DNA of 64,000 nt, taken from Vulgatibacter incomptus. Lineage in GTDB: Bacteria > Myxococcota > Myxococcia > Myxococcales > Vulgatibacteraceae. This document shows positions 49,890 through 58,886 of this stretch, one piece after another. A program made the translations under genes and the position numbers. Below the pieces are notes generated by a model that searched no databases, was not told where the DNA came from, and saw only the letters and a program-made list of their open reading frames with translations. The first letter of the stretch is position 1. Every line of letters begins with the position of its first letter. The stretch covers positions 242,001-306,000 of the forward strand of contig NZ_CP012332.1 of the NCBI RefSeq assembly GCF_001263175.1. The letters run 5' to 3'.

Positions 49890-51581
49890 ATGTGTCGTTC
49901 GTCCTTGGTCGTCGTTATCGCGTGCCTGGCGCTGGCATCCTGCGCGAAGGAGCCGGCTCCCGATCATCCGCCACCCGATGATCCCGGTGTCGTCGTCGGA
50001 GACCCGGGGATCGAGCGAAGCCGCTGCGTCGCCGCCGACGCCGCGCCGGGCTTTCGAAGGATCGCGTTGGACGTGCCGAAAGACGAGCTGTGGGTGGGCG
50101 ACTGCGGCGAGCTGGCGTGGCCGGATCCGACCTCCGAAGCGCTGCAGTTCGTCGGCGTCGACGGGGCGCCGCGTGAGGTGGCTGTGCGCGGGAGTCCGCT
50201 CTGGCTCGGCGGTGGCAAGCTCCTTTACACCACCGGGCGCAAGGTCGAGCTCGTGGACTCGGGCACAGACGTGAAGTCCTGGCCGGTGGTCGGTGCATCG
50301 CGGGGCGGTCCGGTGCCGGGCACCGACTCCTTCTGGACCTGCACGAACGGCCGCGGAATCGAGCGCCTCGACGAGGACGGAGCGACCGCCCTCACGCCTG
50401 ACTTTTTCGGCGGAAACCGTGGATACCTGGGCTGCGTGACCGCCGACGTCTCGCGGTCCGGTGCCATCGCCTACGCCACCGACGCCTACCGGATCGGCTT
50501 GGTCGACGTGGTGACGGGAGGGAGGTCGACGCTGGATCCCGCCTTCTTCCCGGGGGGCGCCGACGAAGAGGGTCTCGAGCGCGCCGACGCGGTCCGGATC
50601 TCGCCGGATGGCGCGCTCGTTCTCCACGAGAAGCGTTGGCAGGAGCGCGAGTTCGACTACGTCGTGGAGGTCGGCGAAGGCCAGATCTCCATGGTGAAGG
50701 CCGGCGCCTCGCAGCCGGTCCAGATCCCAGGCGCCGCGCTCGCCGACGCTCGGGGGTTCGGTGGCGTGGGCCCGGGATGGATCTGGCTCGGTCCGTGGAT
50801 GGGGACCGCGCCGGGGGTCTTTCTTCCGGGCGCGTATGGCGGGAGCGCGCACCTGGTCGGCCTTGGCGAGCCGATCCCCTTCGAGAACCTGATCCCGCGG
50901 GCGATCCGCGGGAACCACCTCTTCGTCCAGACCGCCTCGGGCGCGGGGCTGCTCGAGCTCGGGGATGGCGCGCTGCACGACCTCATGGACGCGCCGACGA
51001 TCGAGTCCGTGGTGCCATTCCGGTGGGGTGGGCCTGTGGCCATCTCCTCATTCACCGGCGACTGCATCCGACTGCCGGAGCCCCCCGGCTACTGCCACAC
51101 CCAGCTCTGGTCCCTCTCGCTCTGGGACGCCGAGCGAGGAGCTCGGCAGGTCGCCCTCGGCACCCAGCCGCTTCACGTCCACGCGATCGGCCCCGACGGC
51201 CAGATGATCGTCGCAGGGCCCATCCTCGACGAGGCGCCGCCGGAGTTCGGCGAGCCGCGTGACGCCGAGTGGCGGACCCTCCTGCTGGGCGCGGACGGGC
51301 GGCCGATCCGCGAGCTCGATCGCGACGCCTGGATCAAGAGCGGCCTCGGCGGAGAGCACTTCGCGGTCCTCCAGCGGGAGCGCCGCACCGACAGGGTCCG
51401 CACCGAGGAGCTCGTCACGGTCGATTGGACGACAGGCGAGGAGACGCTCCTCGTGGCCGGTCCGTACATCACCTCCTGGGGCCTCGACCACTCGGATCGC
51501 CGCGTGACCGCCCTCGTCGACGTGATCGTGGGCAACGAGCGCCCACGCCGCGAGCTCTGGTCCGGCGTCGTGCCCCGCTGA
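49890..51581 (+). CDS. Putative lipoprotein with beta-propeller-like repeats
   Basis: This 563-residue protein has a lipoprotein signal, MCRSSLVVVIACLALASC, with lipobox LASC. The mature part is made of many short beta strands ending in G-x-x-L-L/V patterns (SPLWLGGGKLLYTTGRKVELVD, AVRISPDGALVLHEK, QPLHVHAIGPDGQMIVAGP), consistent with a TolB/WD40-like propeller. I recognise no enzyme motif. A good GGGGAGGG site precedes ATG 49890. It stands alone between the menaquinone operon and the polysaccharide cluster. Confidence 0.7.
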   Translation: MCRSSLVVVIACLALASCAKEPAPDHPPPDDPGVVVGDPGIERSRCVAADAAPGFRRIALDVPKDELWVGDCGELAWPDPTSEALQFVGVDGAPREVAVRGSPLWLGGGKLLYTTGRKVELVDSGTDVKSWPVVGASRGGPVPGTDSFWTCTNGRGIERLDEDGATALTPDFFGGNRGYLGCVTADVSRSGAIAYATDAYRIGLVDVVTGGRSTLDPAFFPGGADEEGLERADAVRISPDGALVLHEKRWQEREFDYVVEVGEGQISMVKAGASQPVQIPGAALADARGFGGVGPGWIWLGPWMGTAPGVFLPGAYGGSAHLVGLGEPIPFENLIPRAIRGNHLFVQTASGAGLLELGDGALHDLMDAPTIESVVPFRWGGPVAISSFTGDCIRLPEPPGYCHTQLWSLSLWDAERGARQVALGTQPLHVHAIGPDGQMIVAGPILDEAPPEFGEPRDAEWRTLLLGADGRPIRELDRDAWIKSGLGGEHFAVLQRERRTDRVRTEELVTVDWTTGEETLLVAGPYITSWGLDHSDRRVTALVDVIVGNERPRRELWSGVVPR

Positions 51582-51801
51582 CGACGGTCGCCTCGGGCGT
51601 CGAAATCAAGACATCGGCGCCATGGCTGCGGCCTTGGCGCCGCGTCCTCCCGTGGTTCGCCCCAAACGGGGCTCGGAAAAATGCGCGCGAAGGCTGCGCC
51701 CAACCGTGGGATGGCTTCATGCCGATTGGGAGCACAATCTCTCCGAGCCGTATCGCAGGCCGGGACGAGCACCCCGATCCCCGCTCCAGGATGGTCACGG
51801 A
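51582..51801. other. Intergenic region before the exopolysaccharide cluster
   Basis: These 220 bases carry no gene. CGGCGCCA (51615-51622) and TGGCGCCG (51635-51642) form a perfect 8-bp hairpin soon after the upstream stop, a possible transcript end. A smaller GCCCC-AAAC-GGGGC stem follows at 51659-51672. I found no convincing promoter or riboswitch. Confidence 0.4.
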
Positions 51802-53058
51802 ATGAGCCAGCCTCTCGAGATCCTCTTCGTCTCCTCGTTCCCTGCGAGCCCGCCCACCTTCGGCGCCCAGCGTCGGATCGACGGGCTTATGCGCTCGCTC
51901 TCCCGGCGCCATCGGGTGTCGTTCGTCAGCCTCCTGCCTCCGGATCTCGATGCGGAGCGCGCCGAGCGCGCGATGAAGGAGTATTGCCGGGACGTCGTCT
52001 TCGTCCCCTGGGCGGAGGCGTCCGGGCTCCCGAAGCGCCTCGCACAGCTCCGATCGCTCGTTTCGATCTACAGCTACGAGCGCCGCTACATGAACGGCCC
52101 CGATCTGCAGCTCGCCCTGGGTCGACTGCTGCGGTCGAGGCGCTTCGATCTGGTGAGCGTCGAGACGCCGTTCCAGGCGTTCAGCCGCCTCCGCCAGGCG
52201 CCGAGCGGAGCGCCTTCACCATGCGTGCTGATCGACGCGCACAACGTCGAGTTCGACCTCGCGCGGCAGTACTTCGAGCAGAGCGCCGGTCTCGCCCGGC
52301 GGCTGCACCACGAGGTGAACTGGCGAAAGCTCCAGCGCGAGGAGCTTGCTGCCTGGAGGGCCGTGGACGGGGTCGCCTTCACGTCGCCGGACGATGAGGC
52401 CAGGGCGCGCGCGCTCGTCCCCGCGATCCGCTCCGCCATCGTCCCGAACGGCGTCGACGTCGAGCAGTTCCGCCCGGCACCGGAGGTCCCTCCGTCCGGC
52501 ACCCGCACGATCGTCTTCTTCGGGACGATGGATTACTTCCCGAACCTGGACGCAGTCCGCTGGCTCTTCCGCGAGATCTGGCCGCTCCTCTCGCAGCGCG
52601 ATCCCGACCTGCGCCTGAAGATCATCGGCGCGAGCCCGCCGTCCGACGTTCTCGCCCACCAGGGCCCGCGCGTGGACATCGCGGGGCTGGTGGACGATCT
52701 CCAGAGGCATCTCGTAGCGGCCGACGCGATCATCGTGCCGCTCCGGGTGGGCGGCGGGACGAGGCTCAAGATCCTCGAGTCCCTCGCCATGGGGAAGGCG
52801 GTGATCTCCACGAAGCTCGGCGCAGAGGGGATCGCCGCCCGCTCCGGCGAGCACCTCTTGATCGCGGACGAGCCGAAGGACTTCGCCGAGGCCGTCCACC
52901 GCGTGCTCGAGGATCGCTCCCTGGCGAGAGAGCTCGGACGAAAGGGCCGGGAGCTGGTGGAGCGCCGCTACGCCTGGAGCGCCATCGGGGAGGAGATGGA
53001 GCGGTTCGTGTACCAGGTGATCGAGGGCGCGCCGGGCGCGGCTCGCAGGGCCAGCTGA
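51802..53058 (+). CDS. GT4 glycosyltransferase (exopolysaccharide cluster)
   Basis: This 418-residue cytosolic or membrane-associated transferase has two Rossmann domains: FVSSFPASPPTFGAQRRIDGLMRSL near the start, IDAHNVEFDLARQYF, IVPNGVDVEQFRP, TIVFFGTMDYFPNLDAVRWLF, and the nucleotide-sugar site VPLRVGGGTRLKILESLAMGKAVISTKLGAEGI. It would add a sugar to a lipid-linked EPS precursor. The chosen ATG 51802 removes 60 unlikely upstream residues. It converges on the next glycosyltransferase (40-base gap). Confidence 0.85.
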   Translation: MSQPLEILFVSSFPASPPTFGAQRRIDGLMRSLSRRHRVSFVSLLPPDLDAERAERAMKEYCRDVVFVPWAEASGLPKRLAQLRSLVSIYSYERRYMNGPDLQLALGRLLRSRRFDLVSVETPFQAFSRLRQAPSGAPSPCVLIDAHNVEFDLARQYFEQSAGLARRLHHEVNWRKLQREELAAWRAVDGVAFTSPDDEARARALVPAIRSAIVPNGVDVEQFRPAPEVPPSGTRTIVFFGTMDYFPNLDAVRWLFREIWPLLSQRDPDLRLKIIGASPPSDVLAHQGPRVDIAGLVDDLQRHLVAADAIIVPLRVGGGTRLKILESLAMGKAVISTKLGAEGIAARSGEHLLIADEPKDFAEAVHRVLEDRSLARELGRKGRELVERRYAWSAIGEEMERFVYQVIEGAPGAARRAS

Positions 53059-53098
53059 TCGACGCGGCCCGGCGTGCGCCCAGGGCGCCTCGAGAGCG

Positions 53099-54442
53099 TC
53101 ACGCGGTCCGGGTGACGGACGAAGCGGCCCCGCGCTCCTCGTCCGCGTCCGGGAACGGCATCCCGAAATCGGGACGCTCCCGGCGCCCAAGGACCCATTC
53201 GTAGACCTCGAGGATCTGGGCCACCTTGACGTCCCAGGTGAAATGCCGGAGCACGCGCGCCCGCGCCCTCTCGCCGACCTCTCGTGCCCGCTCCGGATGT
53301 GCGGCGAGCTCGCCGAGGATCCGTCGGAAACCCGCGACGATCGAGTGTCGGGGCCCGATCGGCACGCGGAAACCCGTGCGATCGGTGACGAGCTCCCTTG
53401 GGCCCGCGTAGTCGACGATCACGGGCGCCAGGCCCAACGCCATCGCCTCCAGGACGGCGCCACCGCCGAACTCCCGGACGCTCGGGAATCCGAAGACGTC
53501 GGCGCGCGAGAGCCGAGGTGCCACCTGGCGCTGATCGTGAATCCATCCGGCCATCGTGACGCCGCCCTGGATCCCTTCCGCGTGGATCTGCTTACGCAAG
53601 CTCCCCATCTGCGGCCCGTCGCCGATGAAGTCGAGCGTCATGCGCCCCGAACGGATCAGCGGCGCCGCGGCCTCGACGAGCATGTCCGCGCCCTTGTAGG
53701 CGACGAGACGGCCGACGAAGGCGACCCGAAGGGGACCGGCCTCGCGCGGGCCGCGCTCGGCATGGACGCGGGCCGGATCGATCGCGTTCTCGGGCATGTA
53801 GACGCAGCGCTCGCGATGCGCTCTCAGCTCACCCCAGAGGTGCTCCGAGCCCGTCAGGATCGCCGAGGAGGCGAGGCGCGTGGCGCGGTAGCCGGGGACC
53901 AGCCGGTGTGCGCCCCGCAAATACGAGAGCCACTCGCCCTCCGTGTGCAGGGCGCCCCGGAATTCCTTCGGCCAGGGCACGCCGCCGTTGAGCGGACCGA
54001 GCACGAAGGGCGTGCCGGCCGCCTTGCAGCGGGGGGCCAGGGAGCTCGGCACCGTGGGGCTCACCGGCGTGATCCGGTGCACCACGTCGAAGTCGCGGCG
54101 ACGGATCGCGTCTCCGAACCTGCGCCACGTCAGGTGCTCGAACCAGGCGTGGGGAACGGCGGAGAGCGCCGTCGAGAGGGTCCAGCCGAAGCCGGCCTTT
54201 CGAGCGGCGTCTTCGATCCGGGCGACGGGCCGATTCACGCGCGAGGTATCGATCGCGGTGAAGTCCTTCCCTTCGCGCCAGCCGGCCCTCCCGATTGGCA
54301 CGGCGTTCTCCGCACGGGTGACGAGGTGGACGTCCACCCTGCGCCCGAGGGCCTGCGCGAGGCTCCAGCCGATGAGCGCGACGCTCGACGACTCCGGGTT
54401 CGCCCACTCGGCCAGGATCAGGGCTCGCAGCTTCGCGCTCAT
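53099..54442 (-). CDS. GT4 glycosyltransferase (exopolysaccharide cluster)
   Basis: This 447-residue protein has a typical GT4 donor half, LRVAFVGRLVAYKGADMLVEAAAPLI, FIGDGPQMGSLRKQI, VTMAGWIHDQRQVAPRLSRADVFGFPSVREFGGGAVLEAMALGLAPVIVDYAGPRELV, and an acceptor half with VHRITPVSPTVPSSLAP and FVLGPLNGGVPWP. The last two resemble myxobacterial and cyanobacterial EPS transferases. The ATG at 54442 overlaps the stop of the GT2 gene (ATGA), so both are co-translated. Confidence 0.87.
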   Translation of the reverse strand: MSAKLRALILAEWANPESSSVALIGWSLAQALGRRVDVHLVTRAENAVPIGRAGWREGKDFTAIDTSRVNRPVARIEDAARKAGFGWTLSTALSAVPHAWFEHLTWRRFGDAIRRRDFDVVHRITPVSPTVPSSLAPRCKAAGTPFVLGPLNGGVPWPKEFRGALHTEGEWLSYLRGAHRLVPGYRATRLASSAILTGSEHLWGELRAHRERCVYMPENAIDPARVHAERGPREAGPLRVAFVGRLVAYKGADMLVEAAAPLIRSGRMTLDFIGDGPQMGSLRKQIHAEGIQGGVTMAGWIHDQRQVAPRLSRADVFGFPSVREFGGGAVLEAMALGLAPVIVDYAGPRELVTDRTGFRVPIGPRHSIVAGFRRILGELAAHPERAREVGERARARVLRHFTWDVKVAQILEVYEWVLGRRERPDFGMPFPDADEERGAASSVTRTA

Positions 54443-55446
54443 GCCCCACCTCCCGCCGACGCCCGGGCACGAGCCGCGGTCGGCGTCGAAGACGTGAGCG
54501 TGTGCCGGGCCTCCCAGATCCCGGCCCGCTCCCGGTTCAGCTTGGCGATCGCGCGGCGCTTTCCGATGGCCAGCGAGAGGCGCTGGTACGAGCGGAGGAA
54601 CTTGCGGAACTCCGGATCGTCGTAGCGCGGGAGCCCCTTTGCGGCGCTCGAGTAATAGCCCCAGAGCATCGCGACGCTCCCCGTGAGCCGGGGGTGCATC
54701 GCCAGCCTGGACACCGCGCTTGCGGTCACGAAGAGCGGCGAGCTCCCCATGAAGTACTGGCCGAAGCCGTGGCGTACGCGCCCCTCGAGGATCCCGTGGC
54801 CGCTCGATCCCATCGGGCGGAGGTGGAGGACGCGGACCTCCTCGTCGTTGTAGGCCCGCGCGATCCACCCGAGCATCCGGGCGCGGTGGCAGTCGATGCC
54901 GTCCCACATCACCTGCCGGACGAAACCGCCGATCTCGCGGAAGCAGGAGACCCGGTAGAACTTGGAGAAGCCCGCCGACATCTCGTCCCCGCAGGCCTCC
55001 GGGAGCCGCTTGCCGGTGACGGGGTGATCGAACCACGGCTTGCCCGAGCAAGTCCCCAGCCGCGGCTCGGCCTCCATGCGGGAGAGGAGGATCTCGAAGT
55101 AGCGCTCCGGGAGCACCAGGTCGACGTCGAGCTTGCAGAGGAAGTCGAAGGAGTCGAGGTCGACCGTCTCGAGGCCCGCGTAGAAGGCCTCGATGACCCC
55201 GGGGCCCACGGCCCGGTGGCCGCGGTTCTCGCGCCGGACCACCCGGAGATACGGAAGCCGTTCTTGGTACTCGGCGAGGATACGAGGAGTGTCATCGGTT
55301 GAGCCGTCGTCGACGACCACCCACAGCGCGGGCTTCACCGTCTGCGCCGCGACGCTGTCCAACGTGCGACGGACGTACGCCGCCTCGTTTCTGCACGGCG
55401 AAATCAGGACGTACCGATTCGCTGGCCTGGTACCGCTCTCCGGCAT
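54439..55446 (-). CDS. GT2 glycosyltransferase (exopolysaccharide cluster)
   Basis: The protein has 335 residues from ATG 55446 (GGGGGATT upstream). The upstream in-frame ATG at 55488 is less likely. The GT-A fold motifs are YVLISPCRNEAAYVRRTLDSVAAQTVKP, VVVDDGSTDDTPRIL (nucleotide-binding Asp), LCKLDVDLVLPERYF (DXD-like metal site) and a later GIDCHRARMLGW. It would use a nucleotide sugar in the cytosol. The acceptor is unknown. It is coupled to the GT4 gene downstream. Confidence 0.86.
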   Translation of the reverse strand: MPESGTRPANRYVLISPCRNEAAYVRRTLDSVAAQTVKPALWVVVDDGSTDDTPRILAEYQERLPYLRVVRRENRGHRAVGPGVIEAFYAGLETVDLDSFDFLCKLDVDLVLPERYFEILLSRMEAEPRLGTCSGKPWFDHPVTGKRLPEACGDEMSAGFSKFYRVSCFREIGGFVRQVMWDGIDCHRARMLGWIARAYNDEEVRVLHLRPMGSSGHGILEGRVRHGFGQYFMGSSPLFVTASAVSRLAMHPRLTGSVAMLWGYYSSAAKGLPRYDDPEFRKFLRSYQRLSLAIGKRRAIAKLNRERAGIWEARHTLTSSTPTAARARASAGGGA

Positions 55447-55524
55447 GGAATCCCCCGCTTCGAAAATGCGCGGGGAAAATGCGCACATCGACCGGATTCC
55501 GCCACTCCCACGGTTCGGAGACTG

Positions 55525-57465
55525 TTATTGGCGCACCACTCCGTGCCGCCGGCTCCAGCGCAGGAGCACGAAGACCGCCCAGACCCGGGACCAATACAGG
55601 CCGGGCGCTCCGGCGAGGAAGCCCTTCCAGAGCCTGCTCACGCCCTCGGGGTTCAGCCCCGCCGCGCGGGCGGCGTCGGGATCCCGCATGAGCTCGTCCA
55701 TGGCACGGCGCAGACCGCGGCGGATCCAGGTGTCGAAGGGCAGCACGAAGCCCCTCTTGGGACGATTGAAGAGGGAGGGCGGCAGCCCGCGCAGACCGAT
55801 CCGCCTCAGGAGCTCCTTCCTCCCGACGGGTTGGAAGCGGACGGTCTCGTCCAGCTCGTCGACGCGGCGGGAGAGGACCTGGTCCACGAGCGGGAGGCGC
55901 TGCTCGATGGAGGCGGCCATGCTGGCGACGTCGTTGTCCCGGAGGAGCCTCTCTCCCAGGAAGAGCCGCTGCTCCATCACGCTCAACGCCGCCAGAGGCG
56001 AACGCGAGCGGATCTCACGGAGCAGGCGATCGCGGGTCTCGGCGGGGATTCCGTCGACTGGGGTCGTCCCGGTTCCGCCGTCGAGGAGCTCGTTCTGGAA
56101 GTCGGGCAGGAAGAGCGCGTACGCGAGCTGGTAGAGCCCGAGCAGATCGTTGCCGCGCCCGATCATGTCCGGGAGCTTGGCCCAGCGCGTCTGGGGCGGG
56201 ATCGGCGCGCCGCGATTCCTCGCCGAGAGCGCCAGCTTCGCGGCGGAAGCGAGGAGGGCCATGGGCAGGAAGCGGGCCCGCCGCGACCAGAGATGGAGGG
56301 CGGGCAGGTCGCGGAACGAGGTGTAGCCCCCGAAGAGCTCGTCGCCGCCGGTTCCGACCAGCGCGACCTTGAAGCCGGCATCGCGGATCGCGCGCGAGAG
56401 GAAGAACGAGTTGAGGCCGTCGAAGGTCGGCTGATCGAGGCTGTCGAGGGCCTCTTCGAGGTGTTCGACGAACTCACCCTCGGTGAGGAGCACCTCCCGG
56501 TGTTCCGTGCCGATCGCGGCGGCGATCTCGCGGGCGATCGGGCCCTCGTTCAGCTCGGCGGACTCGAACGTCAGGGTGAAGGTGTGGACCTGCCTTCCGG
56601 AGGTTCGCTGTGCCAGGTTGGCCACCGCGGAGGAGTCGACGCCGCTCGAGAGGAAGACGGCGAGCGGGACGTCGCTGGCGAGGTGGAGACGGACGCTCTC
56701 TTCCAGGTGGGCCGCGAGCTCCTCCTCTTTCAGGGCGACGTTCCGTGACGGCTCCTCGGGCGGCCAGAAATCCGCGCTGACGAGCTCGCGGCCCCTGCCG
56801 TCGAGCTCCATGAGCCGGCCACCCGGGAGGAGCTCGATGCCGCGGATCGCCGTCCGCGGTCCCACCACGAAGCCGTTCCAGATCACCGAGGCGGCGGCGC
56901 CCGGCTCGAGGCGCGGCGCGCCGAGGAGGCCGGAGGCCAGGAGCGCGCGCAGCTCCGAGGCGAACGCGACCGCCCAGCTCCCGCGAGGGTCGGGGTTTCG
57001 CGCGAGGTAGAGCGGCTTGATCCCGAGCGGATCGCGGGCGAGGAGGAGGGTGCGCCGCGACGGATCCCAGCTCGCGAAGGTGAACATGCCGCGGAGCCGG
57101 CCCACCGCCTCGCGTCCTTGGAGGCCGAGCGCGCGGAGCAACACCGCGGTGTCGCCGCTCGAGCGGAAGGTCTGGCCTTGGGCGGCGAGCTCGTCGCGAA
57201 GCGTCAGGTAGTTGTAGATCTCGCCGTTCAGGACGACGGTGTGCCCCGTGACGGGATCGGTCATCGGCTGGTTGCCCGCTTCGGAGAGATCCAGGATCGC
57301 GAGGCGGCGATGAGCCAGGAGCACACCCCAGCCCTTCTCGTCCGGCGCCGACTCCCAGGTGCCGTGCCCGTCGGGTCCGCGATGGTGCATGGCGGCGCTC
57401 ATGCGCTCGAGGGCGGCGCGCCCGCTCTCGTCCAGTCGGCCGATGATCCCCGCAATCCCACACAT
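55525..57465 (-). CDS. asnB: Asparagine synthase (glutamine-hydrolysing)-type amidotransferase
   Basis: This 646-residue protein has Cys2 as the N-terminal nucleophile (MCGIAGIIG) for glutamine hydrolysis, HHRGPDGHG, LNGEIYNY and the synthase half with LAVFLSSGVDSSAVANLA (PP-loop SGVDS) and GTGGDELFGGY. It is probably a dedicated exopolysaccharide or lipid amidotransferase, as AsnB-type genes are common in such clusters, but ordinary asparagine synthesis is not excluded. The start ATG 57465 with GGGGGAGG is forced by the required Cys2. An upstream frame extension is therefore wrong. Confidence 0.88.
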   Translation of the reverse strand: MCGIAGIIGRLDESGRAALERMSAAMHHRGPDGHGTWESAPDEKGWGVLLAHRRLAILDLSEAGNQPMTDPVTGHTVVLNGEIYNYLTLRDELAAQGQTFRSSGDTAVLLRALGLQGREAVGRLRGMFTFASWDPSRRTLLLARDPLGIKPLYLARNPDPRGSWAVAFASELRALLASGLLGAPRLEPGAAASVIWNGFVVGPRTAIRGIELLPGGRLMELDGRGRELVSADFWPPEEPSRNVALKEEELAAHLEESVRLHLASDVPLAVFLSSGVDSSAVANLAQRTSGRQVHTFTLTFESAELNEGPIAREIAAAIGTEHREVLLTEGEFVEHLEEALDSLDQPTFDGLNSFFLSRAIRDAGFKVALVGTGGDELFGGYTSFRDLPALHLWSRRARFLPMALLASAAKLALSARNRGAPIPPQTRWAKLPDMIGRGNDLLGLYQLAYALFLPDFQNELLDGGTGTTPVDGIPAETRDRLLREIRSRSPLAALSVMEQRLFLGERLLRDNDVASMAASIEQRLPLVDQVLSRRVDELDETVRFQPVGRKELLRRIGLRGLPPSLFNRPKRGFVLPFDTWIRRGLRRAMDELMRDPDAARAAGLNPEGVSRLWKGFLAGAPGLYWSRVWAVFVLLRWSRRHGVVRQ

Positions 57466-57487
57466 GCGTCCTCCCCCTCGTGCTCTT

Positions 57488-57532
57488 TCGTTCTCCACTC
57501 GGCTCGAGGCCCCCGGAGCGGGTGGAGAACGA
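57488..57532. promoter_or_regulatory. Perfect 11-bp inverted repeat between asnB and the acyltransferase gene
   Basis: TCGTTCTCCAC (57488-57498) and GTGGAGAACGA (57522-57532) are perfect complements with a 23-base spacer. The element lies 22 bases before the asnB start in a divergent region. It could be an operator bound by a dimer on two half-sites 34 bases apart, or a stem-loop in the asnB leader. Confidence 0.5.
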
Positions 57533-57658
57533 CGCGCCGTTCGCGCACGATCCTTCGCGCGGATCCTGGTTCCTGTCGCCGCCGGATGCCATCCCGTGGG
57601 TCCGGAATGATCATGTGAACGGGGCACACGTGCGTCGAATCGATCAGGGGGGAAAACG

Positions 57659-58885
57659 TTGAATCCAAATCGGCCGATGCGAGCGCCGCCGTCGCTCGAC
57701 GAAGCGCTCCCGACCTCTCCTCTCGGGGCCGCCGCGGAAGCAGCTGCGCCGGAGCTCGCGATCCGCGGCCACATGCCCGCCCTCGACGGGGTGCGCGGTC
57801 TGGCGGTCCTCCTCGTGCTGCTGCTCCACTTCGTGGGGAACACGACCGCCACCAACCGCTTCGAGAGCGCCCTGCTCTTCGTGTCGGGCTACGGCATGCT
57901 GGGCGTGGATCTCTTCTTCGTGCTCTCCGGATTCCTGATCACGGGGATCCTCTACGACTCGCGCGGCGCTCCCGGCTACTTCCGGAACTTCTACATGCGG
58001 AGGGTCCTGCGGATCTTTCCGCTGTATTACGGCACGTTGATCGCGTTCTTCCTCGTCGCGCCCTTCGTGGGGCTGCACGGCGCCGCGCTGGACGAGCTCC
58101 GCGGGAACCAGTCGTGGCTCTGGCTCTACGGCGCGAACGTCTTCCACGCGATCCAGGGGAAGTGGGCGCTCTCGTACCTCAACCACTTCTGGTCGCTGGC
58201 GGTGGAGGAGCACTTCTACTTCGTCTGGCCGCTCCTCGTCTGGTGGCTCGGCTCACGGCCGCGGGCGCTGCTCTGGACGAGCCTCGGACTCGTGATCGCG
58301 TCGCCGGTGGCGTCGGCTGCGGCGACGCTCCTGACGGGGAACCCGACGATCAAGATGATCACGCCGTTCCAGCTGCAGGGCCTCGCCCTCGGCGGATTCC
58401 TGGCGGTGCTCGCGAGGCAGCCCGGCGGGACGGCACGGATACGCAGGTGGGTCCCGAGGATCGCCCTCGGCGTAGGCGGAGCGCTCGCCGCCAGCTTCTT
58501 CTGGCATCGGCTGTCCGAGGTGGGCCAGTCGGTGATGGGGCCCATTCGGCCGCCGCTCTTCGTCGTGCTCCTCGGTTGTCTGCTGATCCAGGCGCTGGCC
58601 TCCCCACGCGGCACGTGGACCTCGCGCTTCTTCACCGGACGTACGATGACCTTCCTCGGCACCTACAGCTACGGCCTCTACGTCTTCCACCACTTCATCT
58701 CGTACGCCGTGATGACCCACGGGACCGAGCAGGTGCTCGCCGGATGGATCGGCAATCACACCCTCGCGATCTTCGTGCAGGCGTCCCTCGGCATCTCGCT
58801 CTCGATCGCCGTCGCGTACGCGAGCTACCACCTGTTCGAGAGGCGCTTCCTGGTGCTGAAGCGCTACTTCTCGCACCAGCGCTAG
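57659..58885 (+). CDS. Acyltransferase 3 family membrane protein
   Basis: This 408-residue protein has about ten transmembrane helices. It shows the family's start PALDGVRGLAVLLVLLLHF (with the active-site His), GVDLFFVLSGFLITGIL, RRVLRIFPLYY and HFWSLAVEEHFYFVWPLL. It would transfer acetyl, succinyl or other acyl groups to polysaccharide units at the membrane. GGGGGGAAAACG precedes the TTG at 57659. An ATG at 57677 is an alternative start. It converges with the outer-membrane gene one base away. Confidence 0.88.
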   Translation: MNPNRPMRAPPSLDEALPTSPLGAAAEAAAPELAIRGHMPALDGVRGLAVLLVLLLHFVGNTTATNRFESALLFVSGYGMLGVDLFFVLSGFLITGILYDSRGAPGYFRNFYMRRVLRIFPLYYGTLIAFFLVAPFVGLHGAALDELRGNQSWLWLYGANVFHAIQGKWALSYLNHFWSLAVEEHFYFVWPLLVWWLGSRPRALLWTSLGLVIASPVASAAATLLTGNPTIKMITPFQLQGLALGGFLAVLARQPGGTARIRRWVPRIALGVGGALAASFFWHRLSEVGQSVMGPIRPPLFVVLLGCLLIQALASPRGTWTSRFFTGRTMTFLGTYSYGLYVFHHFISYAVMTHGTEQVLAGWIGNHTLAIFVQASLGISLSIAVAYASYHLFERRFLVLKRYFSHQR

Positions 58886-58886
58886 A

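Noticed and set aside
47718-50978. A 1086-codon open frame on the minus strand
   Set aside because: It lies wholly antisense to mqnP, aroF, mqnD and the 49890 lipoprotein gene, whose families are clear. Its translation is low-complexity Gly/Arg/Glu and lacks motifs, as expected for antisense frames in GC-rich DNA.
51582-51801. Cyclic di-GMP riboswitch before the EPS cluster
   Set aside because: The stretch is non-coding and structured, but the conserved GEMM core elements could not be found.
57466-57855. N-terminal extension of asnB to about 776 residues
   Set aside because: The class II amidotransferase needs Cys as residue 2 after Met removal, which fixes the start at 57465. The extension also covers the divergent regulatory region.
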